Assembly: GCA_910586515.1 (NCBI GenBank)
Contig: CAJUGL010000013.1
Coordinates: forward strand, 1 to 62,605
DNA length: 62,605 nucleotides
Direction of reading: 5' to 3'
Source of the DNA: an uncultured Acetatifactor sp.
Lineage (GTDB): Bacteria > Bacillota > Clostridia > Lachnospirales > Lachnospiraceae
Shown here: positions 7,427 to 15,438 of the stretch, in pieces
Layout: every line of letters begins with the position of its first letter
How positions within the stretch are numbered: position 1 is the stretch's first letter
The notes under the pieces: model-generated
What the model was told of the DNA's origin: nothing
The model's input: only the letters and a program-made list of their open reading frames with translations
The model's database searches: none
Program-made: the position numbers and the translations under genes

Positions 7427-9532
7427 ATGGCACAGATACATATCCTGAATTCGGAGACAATAGACAAGATTGCCGCAGGCGAAGTGGTGGAGAGACCGGG
7501 CAGCGTAGTGAAAGAGCTGGTGGAAAACGCCGTGGACGCAGGGGCTACGGCAGTGACCGTGGAAGCCAGGGACGGTGGAATTGAATTCATCCGGGTAACG
7601 GATAATGGCTGCGGCGTGGAGCGGAATCAGCTGCGCACCGCGTTCCTGCGGCATGCGACCAGCAAGATTGAGGATGCGGCGGATCTGGCTAGAATCTCCA
7701 GTCTGGGGTTCCGGGGCGAAGCGCTGTCCAGTATCGCCGCAGTGTCCAAGGTAGAAGTAATCACCAAGACGAAGGACAGTGTCACCGGCAGCCGTATCCT
7801 GCTGGAGGGAGCGAAGGAGATCTGTTTTGACGAGGTGGGAGCGCCGGAGGGCACCACCTTTTTGGTGCGCAATCTTTTCTTCAACACGCCGGTTCGGCGC
7901 AGATTTCTGAAACAGCCGGCCACGGAAGGCGGCTATATCGCGGACTTAATGGAGCATCTGGCGCTGTCCCGTCCGGATATCTCGTTCAAACTGACGCTGG
8001 GCGGACAGATGAAATTTCATACATCAGGAAACGGTGATTTGAAAGAAGCCATTTACCGCATCTACGGCAGGGACGCGGCCAGAGAGCTGATCCCCATTCA
8101 GGCGGAGAAGGACGGCCTGCGTCTTGAAGGTTATCTGGGGACGCCTGCTCAGGTGCGCTCAAACCGGAATTTTGAGATTTATTTTATCAACGGGAGATTT
8201 ATCCGCAGCAATGTAGTTTCAAAGGCAGTGGAGGAAGGCTACAAAGAATACCTGATGCAGCACAAATTCCCTTTCTGTGTGCTGCATCTGACTATGGACA
8301 CAGAGCGGGTGGACGTAAATGTACATCCCACCAAAATGGATGTCAGATTCAGCGATGCCATGGGCTTCGGCCGTTTTCTGACGGAGGCAGTGGGCAGGAC
8401 TCTGCGGGAAAGGGAGATGATTCCGGAGGCGCTTCTGGATACGGATAAGGAGCTGAAGGCCGCCCGGAAGGAAGAGAAGGAGGTCTGTGCAAAACAGGCA
8501 GTGCCGGAACCGTTCGAGCGGAAGCGAAGCCAGGCATACAGGGTGGCGGAGGAGGCCAGATATGTTCCGGAAAAGCAGCAGTCCCGGGAATTTGCCCGAA
8601 ATCCTGTATGGGAACGTGTAAAAAACGGCGGGACAGGAGAGAATACGAAAGTTGCGCCGGAAGAGCCTTTCTTTACGGAAACCTCGGAACTTCCGGAGGA
8701 AGAGGAGATTATGCTCACGGAGATATCCGTGCCGGTAAAGGAAGAAGATTTGTCTCCCGGGAAGGATGATGGGCAGGCACAAAAAGAGGATTCTCTTCCG
8801 CAGACGCAGAAGGCTCCAGGGGAAGAAAACCTGACGTCCCCTGTTTCCGGGGAAGTTTCTCCTGAGGCGGCTACGGTTTACCGGCAGGAACAGAACAGTT
8901 CGGGGCAGCAGCTGGATTTGTTCGAAGAAAAGATACTCACCGCGGACAACCGAAGCCGCTTTCGGATCATCGGTCAGGCATTCGATACCTACTGGCTGGT
9001 GGAGTTTCAGGAGAAGCTGCTGATGATTGATCAGCATGCGGCCCATGAGAAAGTGAATTACGAACGGCTGATGAAGCGCTATCGGGAGAAGGATGTTCAT
9101 TCCCAGGGGCTGCTTCCTCCTGTTGTGGTCAGCCTCTCCGGTCAGGAAGAAGCGGCGCTGAAGCAGCATATGGACACCTTTGCGGCGCTGGGCTTTGAAG
9201 TGGAATCCTTCGGCGGAAGCGAGTATGCTCTGCGGAGCGTGCCTGTGGATTTATATGGATGCGGCGAACGGGAAATGTTTCTGGAAGTGCTGGACGCACT
9301 CCTGGACGGCTCTGGTTTCGGGAGCATAAAGGCTGTGGAAGAAAAAATTGCCTCCATGTCCTGTAAAGCCGCTGTGAAGGGAAACCATCGCCTAAGCGCG
9401 CAGGAGGCGGAGACGCTGATCGACGAGCTGCTGACTTTGGACAATCCCTATAACTGTCCCCACGGCAGACCTACGATCGTCGCAATGACCAGGACGGAGC
9501 TGGAGCGGAAATTCAAACGGATTGTCAATTAA
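7427..9532 (+). CDS. mutL: DNA mismatch repair protein MutL
   Basis: MutL couples mismatch recognition to strand incision. The GHKL ATPase motifs are at the N-terminus: ELVENAVDAGA (30-40), DNGCGV (59-64) and GFRGEAL (94-100). After a long variable Glu-rich linker (roughly 330-510) the C-terminal domain has DQHAAHEKVNYE near 535 and CPHGRPT near the end, the endonuclease motifs of MutL homologues in organisms without MutH, so it is probably a nicking enzyme. ATG 7427 follows GGGTGAAG; MAQIHILN is the usual start. It lies between mutS and miaA, the same order as in many Clostridia. Confidence 0.97.
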   Translation: MAQIHILNSETIDKIAAGEVVERPGSVVKELVENAVDAGATAVTVEARDGGIEFIRVTDNGCGVERNQLRTAFLRHATSKIEDAADLARISSLGFRGEALSSIAAVSKVEVITKTKDSVTGSRILLEGAKEICFDEVGAPEGTTFLVRNLFFNTPVRRRFLKQPATEGGYIADLMEHLALSRPDISFKLTLGGQMKFHTSGNGDLKEAIYRIYGRDAARELIPIQAEKDGLRLEGYLGTPAQVRSNRNFEIYFINGRFIRSNVVSKAVEEGYKEYLMQHKFPFCVLHLTMDTERVDVNVHPTKMDVRFSDAMGFGRFLTEAVGRTLREREMIPEALLDTDKELKAARKEEKEVCAKQAVPEPFERKRSQAYRVAEEARYVPEKQQSREFARNPVWERVKNGGTGENTKVAPEEPFFTETSELPEEEEIMLTEISVPVKEEDLSPGKDDGQAQKEDSLPQTQKAPGEENLTSPVSGEVSPEAATVYRQEQNSSGQQLDLFEEKILTADNRSRFRIIGQAFDTYWLVEFQEKLLMIDQHAAHEKVNYERLMKRYREKDVHSQGLLPPVVVSLSGQEEAALKQHMDTFAALGFEVESFGGSEYALRSVPVDLYGCGEREMFLEVLDALLDGSGFGSIKAVEEKIASMSCKAAVKGNHRLSAQEAETLIDELLTLDNPYNCPHGRPTIVAMTRTELERKFKRIVN

Positions 9533-9568
9533 AGTCCGGTAGGGGAACTATAATCAGGAGGACCGGAA

Positions 9569-10657
9569 ATGTTTTCGGATAAGGACAGGGTTGAAAATAT
9601 GGATAGCAGAATAAAAAAATGCGGTATTCCGGACAAAACTGCCGGAATGCATGACTGCCGAAAGCCGCCTATGGTGATTCTCTCCGGTCCCACCGCCGTG
9701 GGGAAGACAAAGCTCTCTATTGCTCTGGCCAGAGCCGCGGACGGAGAAATCATTTCGGCAGATTCCTGTCAGGTCTATCGCTGTATGGACATCGGCTCCG
9801 CCAAAATCACTTCCGGAGAAATGGAGGGGATTCCGCACCATATGATCAATATTCTGGACCCCTGGGAGGAATTCAGCGCGGCCTTATTTAAGGAAAAATG
9901 CCTGCAGTGTCTTTCCGGCATCTATGAACGGGAGCATATCCCCATTGTGGTGGGAGGAACGGGATTTTACGTGCAGGCGCTGCTGCGGGACATTGACTTC
10001 GGCTCCGGAGATGAAGCGGACCATTCGGAGACTCCGGCATCCCAGGACATCCCGGGAAAAAACGGCGCATACCGCGCATGGCTTGAGGAATTGGCAAAAC
10101 AGGAGGGCGCGGCCCGCCTCCACAGCATGCTGGGGGACATTGACCCGGTTTCCGCCCGGAGCATACATCAAAATAATCAGAAGAGAGTCATCCGGGCTTT
10201 AGAATTTTTTCATTTGACGGGAGAACCCATATCGCGTCATAATGAGAGAGAACGTGAAAAAGAACCTGCCTATAACGCATGCTACTTTGTGTTGAATGAT
10301 CAGCGGGAGCGCATCTACGAAAAGATCGGGATGCGGGTGGATGAGATGCTCCGGCAGGGACTTGTGGCCGAGGTGGAACGGCTGCGGGAAATGGGCTGCC
10401 ATAGAGGGATGGTTTCCATGCAGGGGCTGGGATATAAAGAAATTCTGGCTTATCTGGAGGGTGAACTGTCTCTGGAGGAAGCCGTGGAGACCATTAAGCG
10501 GGACACCCGTCATTTTGCCAAGAGACAGCTCACCTGGTTCCGTCGGGAGAAAGAAGTCATCTGGCTGAACAAAGACGAATTTGAATACGATGAGGATAGA
10601 ATACTGAAATTTATGCTGGAAGAAATGCGGACAAGGGGAATCCTTGAAACATCTTGA
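9569..10657 (+). CDS. miaA: tRNA dimethylallyltransferase MiaA
   Basis: MiaA transfers a dimethylallyl group to A37 of tRNAs reading UNN codons. The P-loop GPTAVGKT is at residues 40-47, followed by ISADSCQVYRCMDIGSAK and the HHMINILDP substrate-binding segment; the C-terminus has the usual RDTRHFAKRQLTWFR. AGGAGG 7 nt before ATG 9569 supports this start, although it leaves an N-terminal extension of about 33 residues (MFSDKDRVEN...) beyond the usual family start. It follows mutL by 36 nt. Confidence 0.96.
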   Translation: MFSDKDRVENMDSRIKKCGIPDKTAGMHDCRKPPMVILSGPTAVGKTKLSIALARAADGEIISADSCQVYRCMDIGSAKITSGEMEGIPHHMINILDPWEEFSAALFKEKCLQCLSGIYEREHIPIVVGGTGFYVQALLRDIDFGSGDEADHSETPASQDIPGKNGAYRAWLEELAKQEGAARLHSMLGDIDPVSARSIHQNNQKRVIRALEFFHLTGEPISRHNEREREKEPAYNACYFVLNDQRERIYEKIGMRVDEMLRQGLVAEVERLREMGCHRGMVSMQGLGYKEILAYLEGELSLEEAVETIKRDTRHFAKRQLTWFRREKEVIWLNKDEFEYDEDRILKFMLEEMRTRGILETS

Positions 10658-10693
10658 TACAGAAGGAGGGCTGCCGGGGCAGCGTCTGAGAAA

Positions 10694-11992
10694 ATGACAG
10701 AAATACAGAATATGTACGCCCAAATGGGCATTGACAGAGAGATTTACGCATATGGGGAGGCCGTTCTGAATAAGCTGGCAGGGCGTTTTCAACAGATTGA
10801 CGAAATTGCGGAATACAATCAATTGAAAGTCGTAAAAGCCATGCAGGAATGCCAGATCAGCGAGGCATGTCTGCTGGGAACCACAGGTTACGGCTACAAT
10901 GATCTGGGCCGCGATACCCTGGAGAAGGTGTATGCAAAAATATTTGACGCAGAGGATGCACTGGTACGTCCTCAGATCACCTGCGGCACCCATGCCCTGG
11001 CTTTGGCTCTGATGAGCAATCTGCGCCCCGGAGACGAGCTGTTCTCCCCGGTGGGAAAGCCTTACGATACTTTGGAGGAGGTTATCGGTATCCGCCCTTC
11101 AAAGGGTTCCCTGGCGGAATACGGTATCGGCTACAGGCAGGCGGAACTGCGCCCTGACGGCAGTTTTGACTATGACGCAATCCGGGCGTCCATAGGTCCC
11201 CGAACCCGTATGGCTGCTATTCAGCGTTCCAAGGGCTATCAGACCAGACCTACATTCTCGGTGAAACAAATCGGAGAGCTGATTGCCTTTATCAAAGACA
11301 TCCGGCCGGATATCCTCTGCATGGTGGATAATTGCTATGGGGAATTTGTGGAGACAGTGGAGCCAGGCGACGTGGGCGCGGACATGGTGGTTGGTTCCCT
11401 CATCAAGAATCCCGGGGGCGGTCTTGCGCCGATCGGAGGCTATATCGCCGGGAAAAAAGAATGCGTGGAGAACGCGGCATACCGGCTCACTTCTCCGGGA
11501 TTGGGCAAAGAAGTGGGCGCGTCCCTGGGTATTTTGAAAGACTTCTATCAGGGACTGTTTCTGGCGCCGACGGTAACGGCATCCGCGCTGAAAGGAGCCG
11601 TATTTGCGGCAAACCTGTACGAAGGTCTGGGGTTCCCGGTGATTCCAGACGGAAGCGAGAGCCGGCACGATATCATACAGGCCGTTACTTTAGGCTCTCC
11701 GGAAGGCGTAATCGCTTTCTGCCGGGGTATTCAGGCTGCGGCGCCTGTGGACAGTCATGTCAGTCCGGAGCCGTGGGATATGCCCGGCTATGATGCCCGG
11801 GTGATTATGGCTGCAGGAGCCTTTGTATCCGGCTCCTCCATAGAGCTGTCTGCGGATGCTCCCATAAAGCCTCCCTACGCGGTGTATTTTCAGGGAGGAC
11901 TGACCTGGCAGCATGCAAAATTCGGTATTTTGAAGTCGCTTCAATCTCTTGCGGACAGAGGAGTGGTGGACAAAAACAGCCTGCCGCTGTAA
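10694..11992 (+). CDS. Methionine gamma-lyase family PLP protein (YnbB-like)
   Basis: A 432-residue fold-type I PLP enzyme of the family annotated as methionine gamma-lyase family or YnbB; its substrate is not established. The likely Schiff-base lysine is K238 in GSLIKNPGGGLAP, with the cofactor-binding Asp in MVDNCYGEFVE upstream and TCGTHALALAL contacting phosphate. A gene of this family next to miaA is common in Firmicutes. The AAGGAGG lies unusually far (about 25 nt) from ATG 10694, with a small GC hairpin (CTGC-CGGG-GCAG) between, which may shorten the distance; no closer in-frame start exists. Confidence 0.9.
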   Translation: MTEIQNMYAQMGIDREIYAYGEAVLNKLAGRFQQIDEIAEYNQLKVVKAMQECQISEACLLGTTGYGYNDLGRDTLEKVYAKIFDAEDALVRPQITCGTHALALALMSNLRPGDELFSPVGKPYDTLEEVIGIRPSKGSLAEYGIGYRQAELRPDGSFDYDAIRASIGPRTRMAAIQRSKGYQTRPTFSVKQIGELIAFIKDIRPDILCMVDNCYGEFVETVEPGDVGADMVVGSLIKNPGGGLAPIGGYIAGKKECVENAAYRLTSPGLGKEVGASLGILKDFYQGLFLAPTVTASALKGAVFAANLYEGLGFPVIPDGSESRHDIIQAVTLGSPEGVIAFCRGIQAAAPVDSHVSPEPWDMPGYDARVIMAAGAFVSGSSIELSADAPIKPPYAVYFQGGLTWQHAKFGILKSLQSLADRGVVDKNSLPL

Positions 11993-12111
11993 TATTCTGT
12001 AGAAAAAACTCAAAATAAAATCTATGATTTTTGTGTACAGCCCTGGAATTTTGTGGTACTATATAAAAGCGAATGTTTGCAGGCATCATAAACGGGCCAG
12101 AGGTCCTGCGG

Positions 12112-12175
12112 ACGCACGCTGTCTTGGGAAGCCGCTTCCCATTTGGCAAAAGCAGGAAAAGTCCCTGATGCGTCG
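12112..12175 (+). promoter_or_regulatory. Hairpins in the radC leader
   Basis: In the 200-base gap before radC, TGGGAAG-CCG-CTTCCCA (about 12126-12142) is a perfect stem, and GACGCA/TGCGTC arms at 12112-12117 and 12170-12175 can close around it. This could be a folded leader or chance. I see no clear promoter or terminator here. Confidence 0.3.
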
Positions 12176-12194
12176 GAGAAGGTAGAGGAGACGC

Positions 12195-12929
12195 ATGGGC
12201 AAAAGAGATAAGGAAAAAACAGGAACAGAAAAGGCGGAAAAAACAAAAGTACAGAAAACAGTCCAGGAACTGCCCTATGAAAGATTTCTGCGGTTTGGGC
12301 CGGAAAATCTCACCGAGGCAGAATTGCTGGCCATCATCATCAGAACGGGCACGAGAGAAAAATCCGCTCTGCAGCTCGCCGAGCAGGTTCTGAATCTTGC
12401 CAGATATCCAAAAGAAGGGCTTCTTGGGCTTTATGATGTGACGCTGGACGAGCTCCAGAGCATCAGCGGAATCGGAATTGTCAAGGCCGTGAAACTGAAA
12501 TGTCTGGCGGAACTCTCCATGCGCATCAGCATGGCCAGAGCCAGGGAGGGGCTGAATTTTACCAGTTCCGGACAAGTGGCATCCTATTTTATGGAAAAGC
12601 TGCGGCATCGGGAGACGGAATGTGTTATCCTGGTTTGTCTGGACACCAAGGGGCAGATGATCTGCGAGCGGAAGCTATCGGAGGGCAGTGTCAATATGTC
12701 GCTGATCTCTCCCAGGGAGATTTTCCTGGCAGCGCTGGAAAACCGCGCCGTAAATATTCTTTTGGTGCATAATCATCCCAGCGGAGATCCTACGCCCAGC
12801 AAATCGGATATAAAGCTCACCTGTAATGTGAAAACAGTCGGGGATCAGATGGGAATTCCTCTGCTGGATCATGTCGTTATCGGTGACAACCGATATGTCA
12901 GCTTTAAGGAAGCAGGCTGGTTTTGCTGA
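12195..12929 (+). CDS. radC: RadC/JAB-domain protein
   Basis: RadC-family protein of 244 residues; despite its name the role in DNA repair is unproven. The N-terminal part carries an HhH-like UPF0758 domain (ESGI pattern LQSISGIGIVKA). The C-terminal JAB/MPN metallo-fold has the JAMM motif HNHPSGDPTPSKSD with H192 and H194, and DHVVIGD near the end. A lysine-rich N-terminal tail of about 25 residues precedes the conserved LPYERFLRFG. GAGGAG lies 4 nt before ATG 12195. In Clostridia radC commonly sits directly before mreB, as here. Confidence 0.95.
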   Translation: MGKRDKEKTGTEKAEKTKVQKTVQELPYERFLRFGPENLTEAELLAIIIRTGTREKSALQLAEQVLNLARYPKEGLLGLYDVTLDELQSISGIGIVKAVKLKCLAELSMRISMARAREGLNFTSSGQVASYFMEKLRHRETECVILVCLDTKGQMICERKLSEGSVNMSLISPREIFLAALENRAVNILLVHNHPSGDPTPSKSDIKLTCNVKTVGDQMGIPLLDHVVIGDNRYVSFKEAGWFC

Positions 12930-13007
12930 TTTGCATCAGCCGGAACGCCCGAACTGTTGGCCTGATTTGTCAGTGCATGTAATTTACGTTAGAAAGGGGT
13001 TGTCATT

Positions 13008-14018
13008 TTGGCAAACAACGCATTCGGTATCGATTTGGGTACCAATAACATTAAAATCTACAGCAGAAGCGATGATCATGTTCTGGTGGAAAAGAATATG
13101 ATCGCCATTGAGAACAAAAAAGTTCTGTTTGCTTATGGAAACTCTGCATTTGAGATGTACGAGAAAGCTCCCGGCAATATCCATATATCTTATCCGCTGT
13201 CCAACGGTGTGATCGCGGATATCAAAAACATGGAAACTCTTGTCCGGTATTTCATTGCCGGGCTGCAAAAGGGGATGAATAAGCCGGCCGATTTTTATAT
13301 TGCGGTTCCCACGGATGTGACGGAAGTGGAGAAGAGAGCCTTCTATGACCTGATAAAGGATGCCAATGTAAAGGCAAAGAAAATTATGGTGGTGGAAAAG
13401 GCTGTGGCTGACGGTCTCGGTCTTGACATCGACGTAAAAAATTCCCAGGGCGTTCTGGTGGTTAATGTGGGTTTTGAGACCACGGAGATCTCTATCCTTT
13501 CCCTGGGCGGCATTGTGCTGAGCCGCCTGATCAAGACAGGGGGACTGAAGTTTGACGAGGCTATCCGCGCCGCGGTCAGGAGAGAATTCAGCCTCATTAT
13601 CGGAGGGAAGACATCCGAGACCATCAAGACCAATCTCAAACAGCTGGAGGAAGAGGGTAAGGGCGCCATTGTCTATGGCCGGGATATTGTGACAGGTCTT
13701 CCCATAGAGAGAGAGATTCCCACAAAACTTGTGGTGGAATGCCTGGAGGAACATTTTAATTCCATTGTGGATAATGTGAAGGTGATTTTGGAGAGGACGC
13801 CGCCCGAACTTGCGGCAGATATTTACCGCCACGGCATCTATCTTACCGGAGGCGCGTCGCAGATCAGTCATATTGCGGACCGGCTGGCTGCGGGAACGGG
13901 GCTTAAGGTAAATATATCGGAGAACCCCGTCACAAGCGTGGTTTTGGGACTTGCCAAAATTATTAAGGATGATAATTATAAATCCGTGGCGTATGCGATC
14001 GAAGGGATGAGCAGATGA
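13008..14018 (+). CDS. mreB: MreB-like rod-shape protein with altered ATPase motifs
   Basis: A bacterial actin that would guide the elongasome; 336 residues, normal length. Phosphate loop 1 is GIDLGTNNIKIY (8-18). The region usually reading EEP is VVEKAVADGLGL (E130, K131, A132), and phosphate loop 2, usually DIGGGTTE, is NVGFETTE (153-160), so the Asp and two Gly are replaced; LTGGASQ near the C-terminus is intact. TTG 13008 is the start, preceded by GAAAGGGG. It overlaps mreC by 4 nt. Position and overall length leave little doubt about the family; the changed nucleotide-site residues suggest modified ATP turnover. Confidence 0.93.
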   Translation: MANNAFGIDLGTNNIKIYSRSDDHVLVEKNMIAIENKKVLFAYGNSAFEMYEKAPGNIHISYPLSNGVIADIKNMETLVRYFIAGLQKGMNKPADFYIAVPTDVTEVEKRAFYDLIKDANVKAKKIMVVEKAVADGLGLDIDVKNSQGVLVVNVGFETTEISILSLGGIVLSRLIKTGGLKFDEAIRAAVRREFSLIIGGKTSETIKTNLKQLEEEGKGAIVYGRDIVTGLPIEREIPTKLVVECLEEHFNSIVDNVKVILERTPPELAADIYRHGIYLTGGASQISHIADRLAAGTGLKVNISENPVTSVVLGLAKIIKDDNYKSVAYAIEGMSR

Positions 14019-14887
14019 GTCCAGTCATAAAAAGAAAAGGAGAGAAGTTTACGCTGCCGAGTAAATACCTCCTTTTTATTTTAACGGTGCTTTGCACTGT
14101 GGTGATGCTGGTCACGTTCGGCACTGATGTGTTTGACCGGCCGCTGAATACGGTAGTGGGGTATGTGGTTGTTCCCTTTCAGCAGGGAATCGCAAAGCTT
14201 GGCGGGTGGCTGTCCAATCGTTCTGAAGAGCTGGTGCAGATCCGCATCCTGTTAGATGAGAACATGCGGCTCAAGGAGGAGATCGCTGCACTGACCGAGG
14301 AAAACACCTTATTGCAGCAGGATAAATATGAGCTGAACAAACTGAGGGAGCTTTTTTCTCTGAACGAACAGTACGGAGAATACAATAAGGTTGGTGCCCG
14401 GATTATCGGGCGGGATTCAGGGAACTGGTATTCCGTGTTCATCATTGACAAGGGTGAGGAGGACGGTCTTGCGGCAGATATGAATGTGATTGCCGGAGGC
14501 GGGCTTGTTGGACGCATTACTTCCGTAGGGCCGAACTGGGCCAGGGTCACCTCCATCATCTCAGACAACAGCAAGGTGAGCGGAATGACCCTTTCCACGG
14601 AAGATAACATGATTATATCAGGGGATCTGAAATTGATGTCCAGCGGCTGCATTCCCTTCGGCCAATTGTTGGATGCCCAGAACAAGGTGAAAGAAGGGGA
14701 CAAGGTGGTTACTTCCGACATCAGCGATAAATTTTTGCCGAATATTCTGATCGGCTATATCAGCTCCATCAATATGGATGCCAATAATCTCACCAAGTCC
14801 GGACAGATCGTGCCGGCGGTGGATTTTGAGCATTTGGGGGAAGTGTTGGTGATCACGGATATGAAGCAGGCTGTGGAGGAAAATTAG
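14015..14887 (+). CDS. mreC: Rod shape-determining protein MreC
   Basis: MreC is a single-pass membrane scaffold linking MreB to PBP2. The protein has a basic N-terminus, one membrane helix (about residues 18-36, YLLFILTVLCTVVMLVTF), a coiled coil (about 70-115, rich in LKEEIAALTEENTLLQQ), and the two beta-barrel halves with VGARIIGRDSGNWY, GGGLVGRI and GYISSINMD. The ATGA overlap with mreB points to coupled translation. Confidence 0.96.
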   Translation: MSPVIKRKGEKFTLPSKYLLFILTVLCTVVMLVTFGTDVFDRPLNTVVGYVVVPFQQGIAKLGGWLSNRSEELVQIRILLDENMRLKEEIAALTEENTLLQQDKYELNKLRELFSLNEQYGEYNKVGARIIGRDSGNWYSVFIIDKGEEDGLAADMNVIAGGGLVGRITSVGPNWARVTSIISDNSKVSGMTLSTEDNMIISGDLKLMSSGCIPFGQLLDAQNKVKEGDKVVTSDISDKFLPNILIGYISSINMDANNLTKSGQIVPAVDFEHLGEVLVITDMKQAVEEN

Positions 14888-14919
14888 GCAGCCCGCAGGC
14901 GGACGGATTAGGAGTGCGC

Positions 14920-15438
14920 ATGCTTAGAAAAATCGTTGTGACCGTTTTTATTATTATATGTTTTGTTCTGCAGTGCAGCGTCTTCGACAGCCTGGCGTTT
15001 GCGGGAATTATCCCGAACCTGATGATTATTCTCACCTCGGCTTTCGGATTTATGCGCGGAGAGAGGGAGGGGTTGATCATCGGATTCTTCTGCGGCCTGC
15101 TGAGCGATATCTTTTTCGGTAGTTTCCTGGGGTTTTATGCATTGGTACTGATGTACATAGGGTATATCAACGGCAAGTTCTGCAAGATTTTTTATCCGGA
15201 AGACATCAAGCTTCCGCTTGCCCTGATCATCGTCAGCGACCTGTCCTATGGAATTATATGTTATGTTCTGACATTTATGCTGCGTACGCGGTTTCAGTTC
15301 ACTTATTATTTTACACATATTATCTTGCCGGAAGCACTGTACACAATTGTAGTGACATTGTTTTTGTATCCGGTGGCGCTGAAAGTAAACAAAAAACTGG
15401 AGGCATGGGAAAAAAGGAGAGCGAAGAAATTTGTTTGA
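14920..15438 (+). CDS. mreD: Rod shape-determining protein MreD
   Basis: A 172-residue integral membrane protein with about five hydrophobic segments and the MreD-like phrases PNLMIILTSAFGFMRG and GFFCGLLSDIFFG. It works with MreC in the elongasome. AGGAG lies 5 nt before ATG 14920; a GTG at 14914 would sit inside that ribosome site, so it is not used. The gene overlaps the next one by 8 nt. Confidence 0.94.
   Translation: MLRKIVVTVFIIICFVLQCSVFDSLAFAGIIPNLMIILTSAFGFMRGEREGLIIGFFCGLLSDIFFGSFLGFYALVLMYIGYINGKFCKIFYPEDIKLPLALIIVSDLSYGIICYVLTFMLRTRFQFTYYFTHIILPEALYTIVVTLFLYPVALKVNKKLEAWEKRRAKKFV

Noticed and set aside
8219..9169. A 316-residue frame on the minus strand inside mutL
   Set aside because: It overlaps the well-conserved mutL gene entirely, is rich in Leu/Arg/His as shadow frames are, and has no start signal.
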